15,673 nt of DNA from Candidatus Fermentibacteraceae bacterium. Its GTDB lineage: Bacteria; Fermentibacterota; Fermentibacteria; Fermentibacterales; JCC-6. Location: assembly GCA_021162285.1 (NCBI GenBank), contig JAGGYZ010000343.1:1-15673 (forward strand). Reading direction: 5' to 3'. Numbering within the stretch: the first letter of the stretch is position 1; every line of letters starts with the position of its first letter. Shown here piece after piece: positions 7,788-15,107 of the stretch. Made by a program: the position numbers and the translations under genes. The notes under the pieces were generated by a model. That model saw only the letters and a list, made by a program, of their open reading frames with translations. It made no database searches and was not told the DNA's origin.

Positions 7788-8775
7788 ACCTGCCTGCCTC
7801 TCTCATAATATCTTCAGCACTTACAGCATAAACTCCGGGTTCTCTGCAAACCGCAGCAGCAGCAAGATTTGCCAGCGCAGCCGCATCTGCAGCCTCAATA
7901 CCGCAGCTTCCGGCAAGCCCCATGACTGCAATTACAGAGTCCCCTGCACCGGATACATCAAACACGCTTCTGGTAACTGCCTTCAGATGCCGGGGCTTCC
8001 TGCCGTTGCCCTGCACCAGGACGGAACCGTTTGACCCCAGGGTAATAAGAACAGCTTCTGCAGAGAGACGACTGCGTATTTTTTCGGCAGCATCAATGGC
8101 TTTGTCTGTGTTATCGATATTCATTCCAAGAGCAAAACCTGCCTCATGTCTGTTCGGCTTGAACAGGCTGCAGCGGGAATAACTCCAGAAATTTCTTACT
8201 TTCGGGTCCACAGCCAGATACAGCTTTCTTTCTATGGAACCCCTTACAATATGCTCTACCAGTGCCGGTGTAAGAACTCCCTTGTCGTAATCCTCTATAA
8301 CAACCGCACTCACCGTGTCCATTATCCGGTCTATCCCCGACTTCAGCTCATTCTCAACTGCAGGTGAAAGCAGGTGGGTTTTTTCCCTGTCAATCCTTAG
8401 AAGCTGCTGGTTTCTTCCCATCACCCTTGTTTTCACTGTGGTTGGTCTTCCTGTATCTGAAACCACAGCGTCAATGTTCACGCCAGCTTCAGAAATAAGC
8501 TCTCTGATAATCTCTCCATCACTGTCCCTGCCTGTAACTCCTGCCAATACAGGCTCACCTCCAAGGGAAAGAACGTTCAGCGCAACATTGGCAGCTCCTC
8601 CCGGAATACTCTTTTCGCAGTTATCGCCCAGAGTTACCACAGGCACCGGAGCTTCCGGAGAAATTCTGGAAACTTTTCCATCAAGGTAGTGATCCAGAAC
8701 AAGATCACCAACCACAAGCACTCTTCTCCCCTTAAACTTTTGAAGAAGACTTTTCGTATTCAATTCAGGTATCAA
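7780..8775 (-). CDS. rfaE1: D-glycero-beta-D-manno-heptose-7-phosphate kinase
   Basis: A 331-residue PfkB/ribokinase-family sugar kinase, the kinase half of the HldE pathway, making heptose 1,7-bisphosphate. Motifs: VVGDLVLDHYLDG (about 21-33), the RISPEAPVPVV segment typical of RfaE1, PGGAANVAL (58-66, PfkB signature 1), and DVSGAGDSV (273-281) with catalytic-base Asp279. I chose the TTG at 8775 because GGAGG sits five bases upstream. The open frame continues 11 codons to an ATG at 8808, but this would place the ribosome site inside the gene. It overlaps the adenylyltransferase gene by 8 bp and is first in the minus-strand operon, divergent from the DUF3467 gene. Genes for the isomerase (gmhA), the phosphatase (gmhB) and the epimerase (hldD) are not in the window. 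Confidence 0.94.
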   Translation of the reverse strand: MIPELNTKSLLQKFKGRRVLVVGDLVLDHYLDGKVSRISPEAPVPVVTLGDNCEKSIPGGAANVALNVLSLGGEPVLAGVTGRDSDGEIIRELISEAGVNIDAVVSDTGRPTTVKTRVMGRNQQLLRIDREKTHLLSPAVENELKSGIDRIMDTVSAVVIEDYDKGVLTPALVEHIVRGSIERKLYLAVDPKVRNFWSYSRCSLFKPNRHEAGFALGMNIDNTDKAIDAAEKIRSRLSAEAVLITLGSNGSVLVQGNGRKPRHLKAVTRSVFDVSGAGDSVIAVMGLAGSCGIEAADAAALANLAAAAVCREPGVYAVSAEDIMREAGRFE

Positions 8776-8850
8776 TATTACCTCCAAACCTTGACCGGAG
8801 CAGGTCATGGTACAATGCTACCGGTGAAACACAACCACGGAGATAAAATA
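8776..8850. promoter_or_regulatory. Divergent promoter region, candidate back-to-back promoters
   Basis: This 75-bp region separates the divergent rfaE1 and DUF3467 genes, so promoters for both must lie in or near it. Plus strand: TGG-TACAAT (-10 at 8811-8816, TGn-extended form) with TTGACC at 8791-8796, though the 14-bp spacer is short. Minus strand: TTGTGT (8829-8834) and TACCAT (8807-8812) with a 16-bp spacer. The two -10 candidates overlap by two bases, which would make the promoters compete. Sigma-70-like consensus is assumed for an unknown organism. The existence of promoters here is likely; the exact boxes are not certain. Confidence 0.42.
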
Positions 8851-9147
8851 ATGACTAAAACGAGACCACGCATCAATGTGAAACCTGAAGACACCGATGG
8901 AACTTACAGCAACATGGTTCTGGTGGCCTTTTCAAGGGCAGAATTCGTTCTTGATTTTGCCAGGATTATGCCAGGTGCCTCCGCTGCCAGCCTGAAGTCA
9001 AGGGTAATAATGTCTCCCCATGCGGCAAAGGCATTTGCAGAACAGCTGTCCAAACAGGTGAAAACCTATGAAAAAAAGAACGGTGCACTTGCTGAATCAA
9101 AAGAGCACAATGCCATAGGTTTCAACTCCCCCGGCAATGAAGACTGA
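8851..9147 (+). CDS. DUF3467 family protein
   Basis: A 98-residue soluble protein matching what I know of the DUF3467 family: INVKPEDTDGTYSN near the N-terminus, then the core FSRAEFVLDFARIMPG (27-42), SRVIMSPHAAKAF (50-62) and a final helix. Its molecular function is not established. Members are small cytoplasmic proteins widespread in bacteria. The ATG at 8851 has GGAG eight bases upstream. The frame is open further upstream, to an ATG at 8689, but that extension lies inside the rfaE1 gene on the other strand and is not family-like. Its 3' end overlaps the YbbR-domain gene by 11 bp, so the two are probably co-translated. The tail after residue 78 is polar and probably flexible. Confidence 0.88.
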   Translation: MTKTRPRINVKPEDTDGTYSNMVLVAFSRAEFVLDFARIMPGASAASLKSRVIMSPHAAKAFAEQLSKQVKTYEKKNGALAESKEHNAIGFNSPGNED

Positions 9148-9808
9148 AATCACAAGCACCGAACGGGTGAGCCGATTGGTTCTGGCTCTGCTGGTGGGTA
9201 CACTGATCTGGGGTGCAGCCATCGACAGTGAGGTTTTTTCCGTGGAAGTCAAGCTGCCTCTGTACCTGGAAACTGAAGATAGTTTTACAGTCTCAGGCAT
9301 CAGCGAAGACTCGGTTACCGTGAGGCTTTCAGGATCAGGCCTGGAGATGCTCAAACACCAGATCGGATCACCACTGACCCTTATCACAAGAACCGTTCAG
9401 ACAGGAGTTTATTCTTCGTTCCCTGCTAACGGGCTTATTGAGCTGGGTGTTTCCGACATTCATCCACAGGGAGCTGTTGTCGTATCAAGAGTGGTTCCTG
9501 ACCTTATTTCATGCACTGTAGACACAGTGATCAGCCGTGAACTTCCCGTATCGGTGCTGTCCTCCAGTGCCATACCCGGCAGATTTCAATTGCTGTCTGT
9601 GGAACCTGTTTCCATAACGGTCACCGGTCCGTCATCTATGGTTCTGCGAATGGACAGTGTTGCAACGGAGCCTGTTGATATCAGTTCGGGGTACGCCACA
9701 ACATCACTTGCCTCCATCGGTGATATGGTTGCATACTCGGAGGGTTCGGTTGATATTCATGCTTTCGTGCCTGTGGTTTGTGCTTTGGCTGGTCAGGCTG
9801 GATATTGA
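9137..9808 (+). CDS. YbbR-domain membrane-anchored protein (CdaR-like)
   Basis: A 223-residue protein with one N-terminal membrane helix (about 11-28, VSRLVLALLVGTLIWGAA) followed by an extracytoplasmic beta-rich region. The start of that region (VEVKLPLYLE, then SEDSVTVRLSGSG and later VEPVSITVTGPSSMV) follows the pattern of YbbR repeats, probably two. In Firmicutes the YbbR protein CdaR partners the cyclic-di-AMP synthase CdaA. No cyclase gene is seen here, so a link to c-di-AMP is only a family-based possibility. The ATG overlaps the DUF3467 gene by 11 bp in a different frame and lacks a strong ribosome site, suggesting coupling. The family call is moderately sure. Confidence 0.72.
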   Translation: MKTEITSTERVSRLVLALLVGTLIWGAAIDSEVFSVEVKLPLYLETEDSFTVSGISEDSVTVRLSGSGLEMLKHQIGSPLTLITRTVQTGVYSSFPANGLIELGVSDIHPQGAVVVSRVVPDLISCTVDTVISRELPVSVLSSSAIPGRFQLLSVEPVSITVTGPSSMVLRMDSVATEPVDISSGYATTSLASIGDMVAYSEGSVDIHAFVPVVCALAGQAGY

Positions 9809-9834
9809 CACGGAGAGACAGAGGGTCGTAAATT
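9805..9834 (+). promoter_or_regulatory. Candidate sigma-70-type promoter
   Basis: A perfect TTGACA (9805-9810), overlapping the YbbR gene stop codon, is followed after 18 bp by TAAATT (9829-9834; four of six consensus bases). It would start transcription near 9841, about 50 bp before the next gene, which also has GGAGG upstream of its ATG. Spacing and position are sensible; activity is inferred only. Confidence 0.45.
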
Positions 9835-9894
9835 AGTGCGAACATTCGTAAGAGGCTCGAAACGTTAATTACAAATTGCTTCGGAGGGAATTAA

Positions 9895-10845
9895 ATGGGT
9901 TCAAAGGTTCTTGTGAGAGTGCTTATTGTACTCCTTGCTGTCTTACTAATTTTCAGAATTAACCAGCGGGTTGAAATGTACAGAATTCCTCGCGAGGCCT
10001 GCAGAACACAGATGTACGAGCTTTCAAAAGCAAATATTGACCACATGTACATGAACGAGGGTTCCCCTGCGCCCACTCTTGATTCGCTGCTTGTCTATGG
10101 CGGTTTTTCCGACACCATGGCTGTGTGTCCATCGCTCCGAGCTGCAGGTTTCCCCGATTCAATGTACCACTACGATGCAAAACTTGCACTGGGAACCCAG
10201 TTCGCCATATCGTGCCCGAATCACGACAGGCACGGTGGTGTTGTAGGCGGTCTTATTGAACAGGATTTCCCAGATTCCCTGTTCATGGAAGCAGACTGGA
10301 TGGAAACTTTTTCCAGACTTCCCTTCCCCCAGTATGCCGAAAACAAGAGAACGGAAGTTTCAAGGTCTGCACTTATCAGAGTAAGCGAAGAGGAAGCCTC
10401 CTACCTTGCAGGAAGGTACCCTTCTGTTTTAAAACCTACCGAAGTTGAAAATCTTGAGATAAATGTTTTCGAACTGTCAGATCCCCTTGGCGGTGAATAC
10501 ATCTTTGAAATTCAGGAAGACACGCTGCTTACATTCTGGGAACACCCGAATGCCAGAGGACGAAGCAGAGGCGACTCCATAAATGTACAGACCTGGAAAT
10601 TTATTGCCTATACAACATCCGATCCGGAAACATCCAGAGTCGAGGTAAAGTTTCAGCAGCCTCTCCAGTTCCCCAGCAGAGCGGATGGTGCTGTTGCCGG
10701 AGACAACGATAACATCGCAGTTGTCCGTATGTGGGAACTTACTGAACTGGGTTATGTAAAAACCGAGCTTAGAGAAGTTGACCTGGTGAACCCGCCCAGG
10801 TGGGAAGTGCTGACAGGGCATAACACCGACTCTGAGGTGGAGTAA
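9895..10845 (+). CDS. Membrane-anchored protein of unknown function, pseudopilin-like architecture
   Basis: A 316-residue protein with a single N-terminal hydrophobic helix (about 5-21) followed by an amphipathic helix running into a large soluble domain, probably outside the cytoplasm. The layout, and the short CP-containing elements around MAVCPSL (76-81) and FAISCPNHDRHG (103-114), recall minor pseudopilins and their substrate-sensing domains. However, the classic leader (GFTLIE with Glu5) is absent, so this is not a standard prepilin. Cys78, Cys107, His110 and His113 could form a metal site or a disulfide. The rest (about 120-316) matches nothing I recognise. The ATG start is supported by GGAGG seven bases upstream. 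A strong terminator follows the stop, so it appears to be a one-gene unit. Confidence 0.7.
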   Translation: MGSKVLVRVLIVLLAVLLIFRINQRVEMYRIPREACRTQMYELSKANIDHMYMNEGSPAPTLDSLLVYGGFSDTMAVCPSLRAAGFPDSMYHYDAKLALGTQFAISCPNHDRHGGVVGGLIEQDFPDSLFMEADWMETFSRLPFPQYAENKRTEVSRSALIRVSEEEASYLAGRYPSVLKPTEVENLEINVFELSDPLGGEYIFEIQEDTLLTFWEHPNARGRSRGDSINVQTWKFIAYTTSDPETSRVEVKFQQPLQFPSRADGAVAGDNDNIAVVRMWELTELGYVKTELREVDLVNPPRWEVLTGHNTDSEVE

Positions 10846-10864
10846 CCGGTTCACATTTAATCTG

Positions 10865-10909
10865 ATACCCCGGGAGAGGAACTACTGACCTCTTCCGGGG
10901 TATGTTTTT
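10865..10909 (+). terminator. Strong Rho-independent terminator
   Basis: A 15-bp stem (10865-10879 pairing with 10889-10903, one G·U pair, CCCCGG core), a 9-base loop and a run of five T at 10905-10909. It lies 20 bp after the stop of the pseudopilin-like gene and upstream of rpoZ, and it should isolate the two units on the plus strand. Confidence 0.9.
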
Positions 10910-10973
10910 GTATATTCCCAGTCTTATTACCCGGCATTTGCATGCAACACCAGATAGATGGAGGCCAACAGGT

Positions 10974-11213
10974 ATGAAGTCCTTTGAAGAAGTTGAAAAC
11001 CTTGCTTCGGAAAGCACAAATCAATACAAACTCGCACTGGCCATGTCAAAGAGGGTTCGTGCGCTGAAAGACGGTGCTCCCTGCCTTGTTCCAGAAATAG
11101 AAAATCCACAGCAGAATGCGGTAAAAGCTGCAATGGCTGAATTCGCCCGGGGGTTGATCTCCTACAGTACACCTGAAACCCAGCACATTGATCAAGGAGT
11201 AAAAAGACGATGA
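10974..11213 (+). CDS. rpoZ: RNA polymerase omega subunit
   Basis: A 79-residue protein with the omega pattern: STNQYKLALAMSKRVRAL (14-31) corresponds to the conserved N-R/Q-Y-x-L-x-x-x-x-x-K-R-A/V-R-x-L helix, and the second conserved helix is NPQQNAVKAAMAEFARGLIS (44-63). Omega binds the beta-prime subunit and helps assemble RNA polymerase. Length is within the usual 70-110 residues. I chose the ATG at 10974, with GGAGG nine bases upstream; the frame is open further back, but only into the terminator and spacer. The stop overlaps the next gene's ATG (ATGA), so it is translationally coupled to an envelope foldase. Sequence divergence is high but the pattern is clear. Confidence 0.86.
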   Translation: MKSFEEVENLASESTNQYKLALAMSKRVRALKDGAPCLVPEIENPQQNAVKAAMAEFARGLISYSTPETQHIDQGVKRR

Positions 11214-13216
11214 GAAAATTTAATTTTCCTTTTGTTGTTGTTCTGTCGCTGATTGCAGCAGGCTGCGGCTCGGCTCCTCTTGGCGCTGACGACGCTGCCA
11301 GAGTAGGCGACAAGGTTATCACAATGGAAGACCTTGACTTTGAAATACAGAGAATTCCTCCTTACCAGCGTACTTCTTTTGAAACTCTTCGCGGGAAAAG
11401 AGCTCTTCTTGACCATATAATCGAGAGAGAACTTCTTCTGCTTGCCGCCGTGGACGAGGGGCTTGCGGAAGATTCTACAGTTCTCGCTATCATTGCAGAT
11501 GCCGAAAAACAAGTGGAGGATGTACGGGTACGGGCAATGGGACAGGTGTTTTATCAGAAAATGATTGTGGAAGCTATTGAAATTCCTGATTCCCTTGTTT
11601 CAGACTACTACGAGAGCAATATCCAGCAGTACCGCAACAACCCGGCTGCTCTGGTCTCACATATTCTCGTAAGCACAGACGAAAAACTTGCAGAAGTACA
11701 GGCTCTGCTGGAAGGTGGAACACCTTTCGATTCTGTTGCCGTTCAACTCAGTGAACACTCTGCAACAGCTTCCCAGGGTGGAAGCATCGGCTGGGTGGAG
11801 CAGGGTCAGGATGTTCCGTTCATTGGTGAAGATCAGGAACTTCTTTCCCTTCTTCTCACTGCAGAACCGGGAACGATCCTGCCTCCGTATGTAACAAATC
11901 TGGGTACACATATCTTTACGGTTACCGAGCAGAGACCGGAATCCTACGATTCTATAGACGAAGTAAGAGAATCAATTGAAGACATGTTGAGACCAGCCCT
12001 TGTGAATGACTACTTCAGAAATGATTTCATGCCCGGTCTGAAGGAAACCTACGGGGTCACAGTAAATGCCCCCCCTGCTGACGGTGTTTATGCAGTTATC
12101 AACGATACACCTGTAACCGAGGAAGACATACTGGCAGAACTGGAAGCAATTCCACCCTACCAGAGAGCAAGCTATGAAACTCCGGAAGGTAAACAGCTGA
12201 TTCTCGACAGCATGATTGAGAGAGAACTTATCAGACTTGCTTCTGTCGAGGCAGGGCTGGATCAGGACAGTTCGGTGGTTGCCCAGGTTGAACAGGCTGA
12301 AAAGCAGGTGGAAGAAACTCGGCAGGGCGCACTTATTCAAGAGTACTACCAGCGTTACATTGTGGAAACCGCTGTAGTTTCAGAAGACGACATTGCCGCC
12401 TACTACGAAGAGCATGCCGGGGACATCTATCACCAGTACGCTCAGATACAGGTTTCGGCAATTGTAACCGACTCTGAAGATGAAATGGATCTTGCTGTTG
12501 CTGCCCTTGATGATGGCATGACTTTTGCGGATGCAGCTTCCCAGTTCTCGACACATCAGCCCAGTGCCGCCCTTGGTGGAGACTTTGGCTGGGTTCCGGT
12601 AAATGCGCCGATTCCTTACATAGAAGTAGAGCTCGGGTTTATGGACGATATGTTCGCAGCAGAACCGGGAACAGAATTTGGCCCGGTCCGCACGAATCTG
12701 GGGATAACCCTTTTCATGGTTGCTGACAAAATCGAGGACGGGGTTAAACCACTGGACGAAGTCCGTGAATCCATTGAGGCATCTCTGAGACCGGGAATTG
12801 TCAACGACTATCTCTACGATACAGTATTCCCCAGCCTCAGAGAGAAGTATACGGTTGAAATTAACGAAGATGCTTTCCTGCCAGCGGAATCCATTGGTGC
12901 AGACAGTCTTATGACTCTGGCTCAGGAATCAATGGGAACTGACCCTGAAACGGCTGTGGTATACTTCAAGCTTTTCCTTGACAGATATCCGGATAATGAA
13001 CGCTGTGATCAGGCGCAGTTCCTTATTGGATTCACTTTCAGCGAACAGATAAAGGACTACGATGCTGCAAGAGATGCCTTCAGAGTTCTTGTAACAGATT
13101 ACCCGCTGTCCGAACTTGCAGACGATGCACAGTGGATGATAGACAACATGGAGATACCCATCGAGGAATTTATCCCCATGGATGTTCCAGTGGAGGAAGA
13201 ATCCACAACAGAGTAG
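11210..13216 (+). CDS. Lipoprotein with two parvulin-like PPIase units and a TPR tail
   Basis: A 668-residue lipoprotein (signal peptide with LIAAGC, lipidated Cys19). The body is an internal tandem duplication offset by about 265-266 residues. Each unit has a SurA/PrsA-like helical part with the IPPYQR motif (49-54; 314-319) and I-E-R-E-L (71-75; 336-340), followed by a parvulin (PpiC/rotamase) domain (about 145-240; 412-506) ending in the repeated EVRESIE motif (251; 517). Unit 1 keeps both conserved parvulin histidines (SHILV, His151; GTHIF, His234) and GGSIGW. Unit 2 keeps GGDFGW but has Ala417 and Thr500 at those places, so it is probably inactive as an isomerase. Residues about 565-650 form TPR-like helices with DPETAVVYFKLFLDRYP, resembling the YbgF/BamD type. 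The likely role is chaperoning exported or outer-membrane proteins in the periplasm. It is coupled to rpoZ by ATGA overlap. Confidence 0.88.
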   Translation: MRKFNFPFVVVLSLIAAGCGSAPLGADDAARVGDKVITMEDLDFEIQRIPPYQRTSFETLRGKRALLDHIIERELLLLAAVDEGLAEDSTVLAIIADAEKQVEDVRVRAMGQVFYQKMIVEAIEIPDSLVSDYYESNIQQYRNNPAALVSHILVSTDEKLAEVQALLEGGTPFDSVAVQLSEHSATASQGGSIGWVEQGQDVPFIGEDQELLSLLLTAEPGTILPPYVTNLGTHIFTVTEQRPESYDSIDEVRESIEDMLRPALVNDYFRNDFMPGLKETYGVTVNAPPADGVYAVINDTPVTEEDILAELEAIPPYQRASYETPEGKQLILDSMIERELIRLASVEAGLDQDSSVVAQVEQAEKQVEETRQGALIQEYYQRYIVETAVVSEDDIAAYYEEHAGDIYHQYAQIQVSAIVTDSEDEMDLAVAALDDGMTFADAASQFSTHQPSAALGGDFGWVPVNAPIPYIEVELGFMDDMFAAEPGTEFGPVRTNLGITLFMVADKIEDGVKPLDEVRESIEASLRPGIVNDYLYDTVFPSLREKYTVEINEDAFLPAESIGADSLMTLAQESMGTDPETAVVYFKLFLDRYPDNERCDQAQFLIGFTFSEQIKDYDAARDAFRVLVTDYPLSELADDAQWMIDNMEIPIEEFIPMDVPVEEESTTE

Positions 13217-13231
13217 AAGCTGTGTTTTTAC

Positions 13232-13260
13232 AGGGGTCCCTTTCCGGGACCCCTTTCCTG
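13232..13260 (+). terminator. Rho-independent terminator
   Basis: A perfect 9-bp stem (AGGGGTCCC at 13232-13240 pairing with GGGACCCCT at 13246-13254), a 5-base loop, and a short T-rich tail (TTTCCTGTT). It lies 15 bp after the stop of the double-parvulin lipoprotein gene and closes the rpoZ unit. Confidence 0.85.
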
Positions 13261-13430
13261 TTGCGATTCCATACACTTGAAATGATATTCCCTTTGTCAT
13301 GCCGAACCTCATCAGCTGTTCCGGTATGCCTGGCACCATGCGAAACTGACGGTGACTCTGCAATGGTTAACCATCGGCGCATGATACAGTACAGATCTGA
13401 ATTAAAAGATAACACCAGGGGGTATTCCAT
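13261..13430. other. Intergenic spacer before LpoA-like gene
   Basis: This spacer follows the terminator and should hold the promoter of the next gene. The best -10 candidate is TGA-TACAGT (13382-13390, TGn-extended), but I see no matching -35. No RNA gene or plausible coding frame was found. AGGGGG upstream of the TTG at 13431 serves as ribosome site. Confidence 0.35.
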
Positions 13431-15107
13431 TTGAAATTGAGATATTTATTTACTGCAGCCCTTGCAATTCTTGCCGCTGCGAGCTGCCGGCCGGATATTA
13501 ACGAGAATTCAACCGCTTCGGAAAAGGCCGCTCTTGCAGATCAGCTTCTGCAGGACGGAGACGCAGAACAGGCTCTCACCCTTATTGACTCAGCTTTGGA
13601 TTCTGAACCTTCCAGCCCGGATGCTCCAGTGTGGAGTATCACAAGGGGTGAAAGCCTTCTCGATCTGGGCAGGAGAGATGAGGCACTGGCTGTTGCTTCC
13701 AGGTATACCGCTTCTGCGAACCCTGTTGTTAAATCCCGGGCTCTTTTCCTGAAGGCCCGTGTTGAAGCAGGTTCTTCGCCGTCGTCTGCACTGAACACTC
13801 TTGCAGCAGTCGATCTGGAGAATCTTGACAGCTACAGAGCCCGGTTGGCAGCAGAGCTGTGCAGAGAACAGCTGAACCATATCCAGACTGGTGCTCTGGC
13901 AGATTACAGAAGCAGAGGCTGGCTGGAACTTTATGTTCTGCTTGAACTTGAAGAACGGAATGCCACAACCGGAGACTATGCCCGGGCTGCACTGTACGGA
14001 GATGAAATAGACAGACTGTACCCGGGAGCTCACAATTTGTGGGGCAGACCGGACTACGGGCAGCCTGAGACAGCCAGTGATAGCTGGATAGCAATGCTTC
14101 TGCCCCTTACAGGAGAGGGGGCTGTTTACGGCAGACAGGTTTCACAGGGCGCACATCTGGCCTTCGACAGATTCTCTGAAATGCATTCAGATTCTCCCCA
14201 GCTGGTTGATTTTGACACCAGAGGAGATCCTGAACGACTTATGGAGCTTATGCAGGAGCTGGCAGACAACCCTTCCTGCATTGCCATTCTGGGACCGCTG
14301 ACAAGCTCATCCACACTGAACGCTGCATCCATTGCTGAAAGAGCTGGAATTCCCCTGCTGTCCCCCACTGCAACTTCAGGCAGTGTGGACAACATTGGAA
14401 GCCCTGTTTTCAGGCTGGTTGTAAGTGCTGGAAATCAGGCAGCGGCAGTGGCGGAGTACGCCGTGAGACATGAAGGGCTATCAAGGTTCGCTGTTATCCA
14501 TCCCTACACATCACAGGCCACAGGAGAAGCAGAACAGTTCAAATCAGTGGTGGAAAGATTGGGAGGAACTGTTGTTTCATCCCAGGGATATCAACCTGGA
14601 GACACAGACTTCAGAGCCCAGATCACAGCAGTAAAGGCTTACTCTCCCCAGGCTGTTTTCCTTCCGGTATCGGCTTGGGATGCCGTTCAGATTGCGCCTC
14701 AATTAAGGTTTTACCGCGTGGAAGTTCCACTTTTCGGCACCTCCGGGTGGGACGACGATCTGCTTCTGAGACATGGTGGAGAATACGTCGAAGGCGCTGT
14801 TTTTACAGTTGCTTTCGGCCTGAACTCTCTTTACCCGGAAACAGCCCGGTTCGTGTACGGCTACAACAGAACATACGGACAGGAACCCACGGCTATAGCC
14901 GCACAGGGGTACGACGCCGCAGGTATGCTGCTGGACGCCTGGGCACAGGCTTCAACGCCCACCAGAAGCAGAATTGCCAGAAAACTGTCTTCAATGGGGC
15001 CGTGGTACGGAGCCTCCGGCAGATGCATCCTGGGAAGCGATACGGAAACAAGAGTTTCGTGGCCCATGATGACAGTAGTTGACGGGGAGATTATCGGGAT
15101 TGACTGA
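13431..15107 (+). CDS. LpoA/LivK-like periplasmic-binding lipoprotein with N-terminal TPR
   Basis: A 558-residue lipoprotein (hydrophobic signal, AAASC with Cys19). Residues about 32-200 are helical TPR-like repeats (EKAALADQLLQDGDAEQALTL, then SLLDLGRRDEALAVA). Residues about 218-558 form a type I periplasmic-binding fold of the branched-chain amino-acid receptor type, starting IAMLLPLTGEGAVYGRQVSQG and continuing through AILGPLTSSSTL, GIPLLSPTATS and FRLVVSAGNQA. TPR plus this fold on a lipid anchor is the layout of LpoA, the outer-membrane activator of penicillin-binding protein PBP1A. A ligand receptor without transport genes is the alternative, and no ABC permease is seen nearby. The start is a TTG with AGGGGG upstream. 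It overlaps the downstream ROK kinase gene by 8 bp. Regulation of peptidoglycan synthesis is an inference from layout only. Confidence 0.82.
   Translation: MKLRYLFTAALAILAAASCRPDINENSTASEKAALADQLLQDGDAEQALTLIDSALDSEPSSPDAPVWSITRGESLLDLGRRDEALAVASRYTASANPVVKSRALFLKARVEAGSSPSSALNTLAAVDLENLDSYRARLAAELCREQLNHIQTGALADYRSRGWLELYVLLELEERNATTGDYARAALYGDEIDRLYPGAHNLWGRPDYGQPETASDSWIAMLLPLTGEGAVYGRQVSQGAHLAFDRFSEMHSDSPQLVDFDTRGDPERLMELMQELADNPSCIAILGPLTSSSTLNAASIAERAGIPLLSPTATSGSVDNIGSPVFRLVVSAGNQAAAVAEYAVRHEGLSRFAVIHPYTSQATGEAEQFKSVVERLGGTVVSSQGYQPGDTDFRAQITAVKAYSPQAVFLPVSAWDAVQIAPQLRFYRVEVPLFGTSGWDDDLLLRHGGEYVEGAVFTVAFGLNSLYPETARFVYGYNRTYGQEPTAIAAQGYDAAGMLLDAWAQASTPTRSRIARKLSSMGPWYGASGRCILGSDTETRVSWPMMTVVDGEIIGID

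Noticed and set aside
8689..8850. N-terminal extension of the DUF3467 protein
   Set aside because: It overlaps rfaE1 and the divergent promoter region; the family core starts just after the ATG at 8851, which has GGAG at good spacing.
10902..10973. N-terminal extension of the omega subunit
   Set aside because: It starts inside the terminator's stem and T-run; the ATG at 10974 has a GGAGG and gives a normal omega length.
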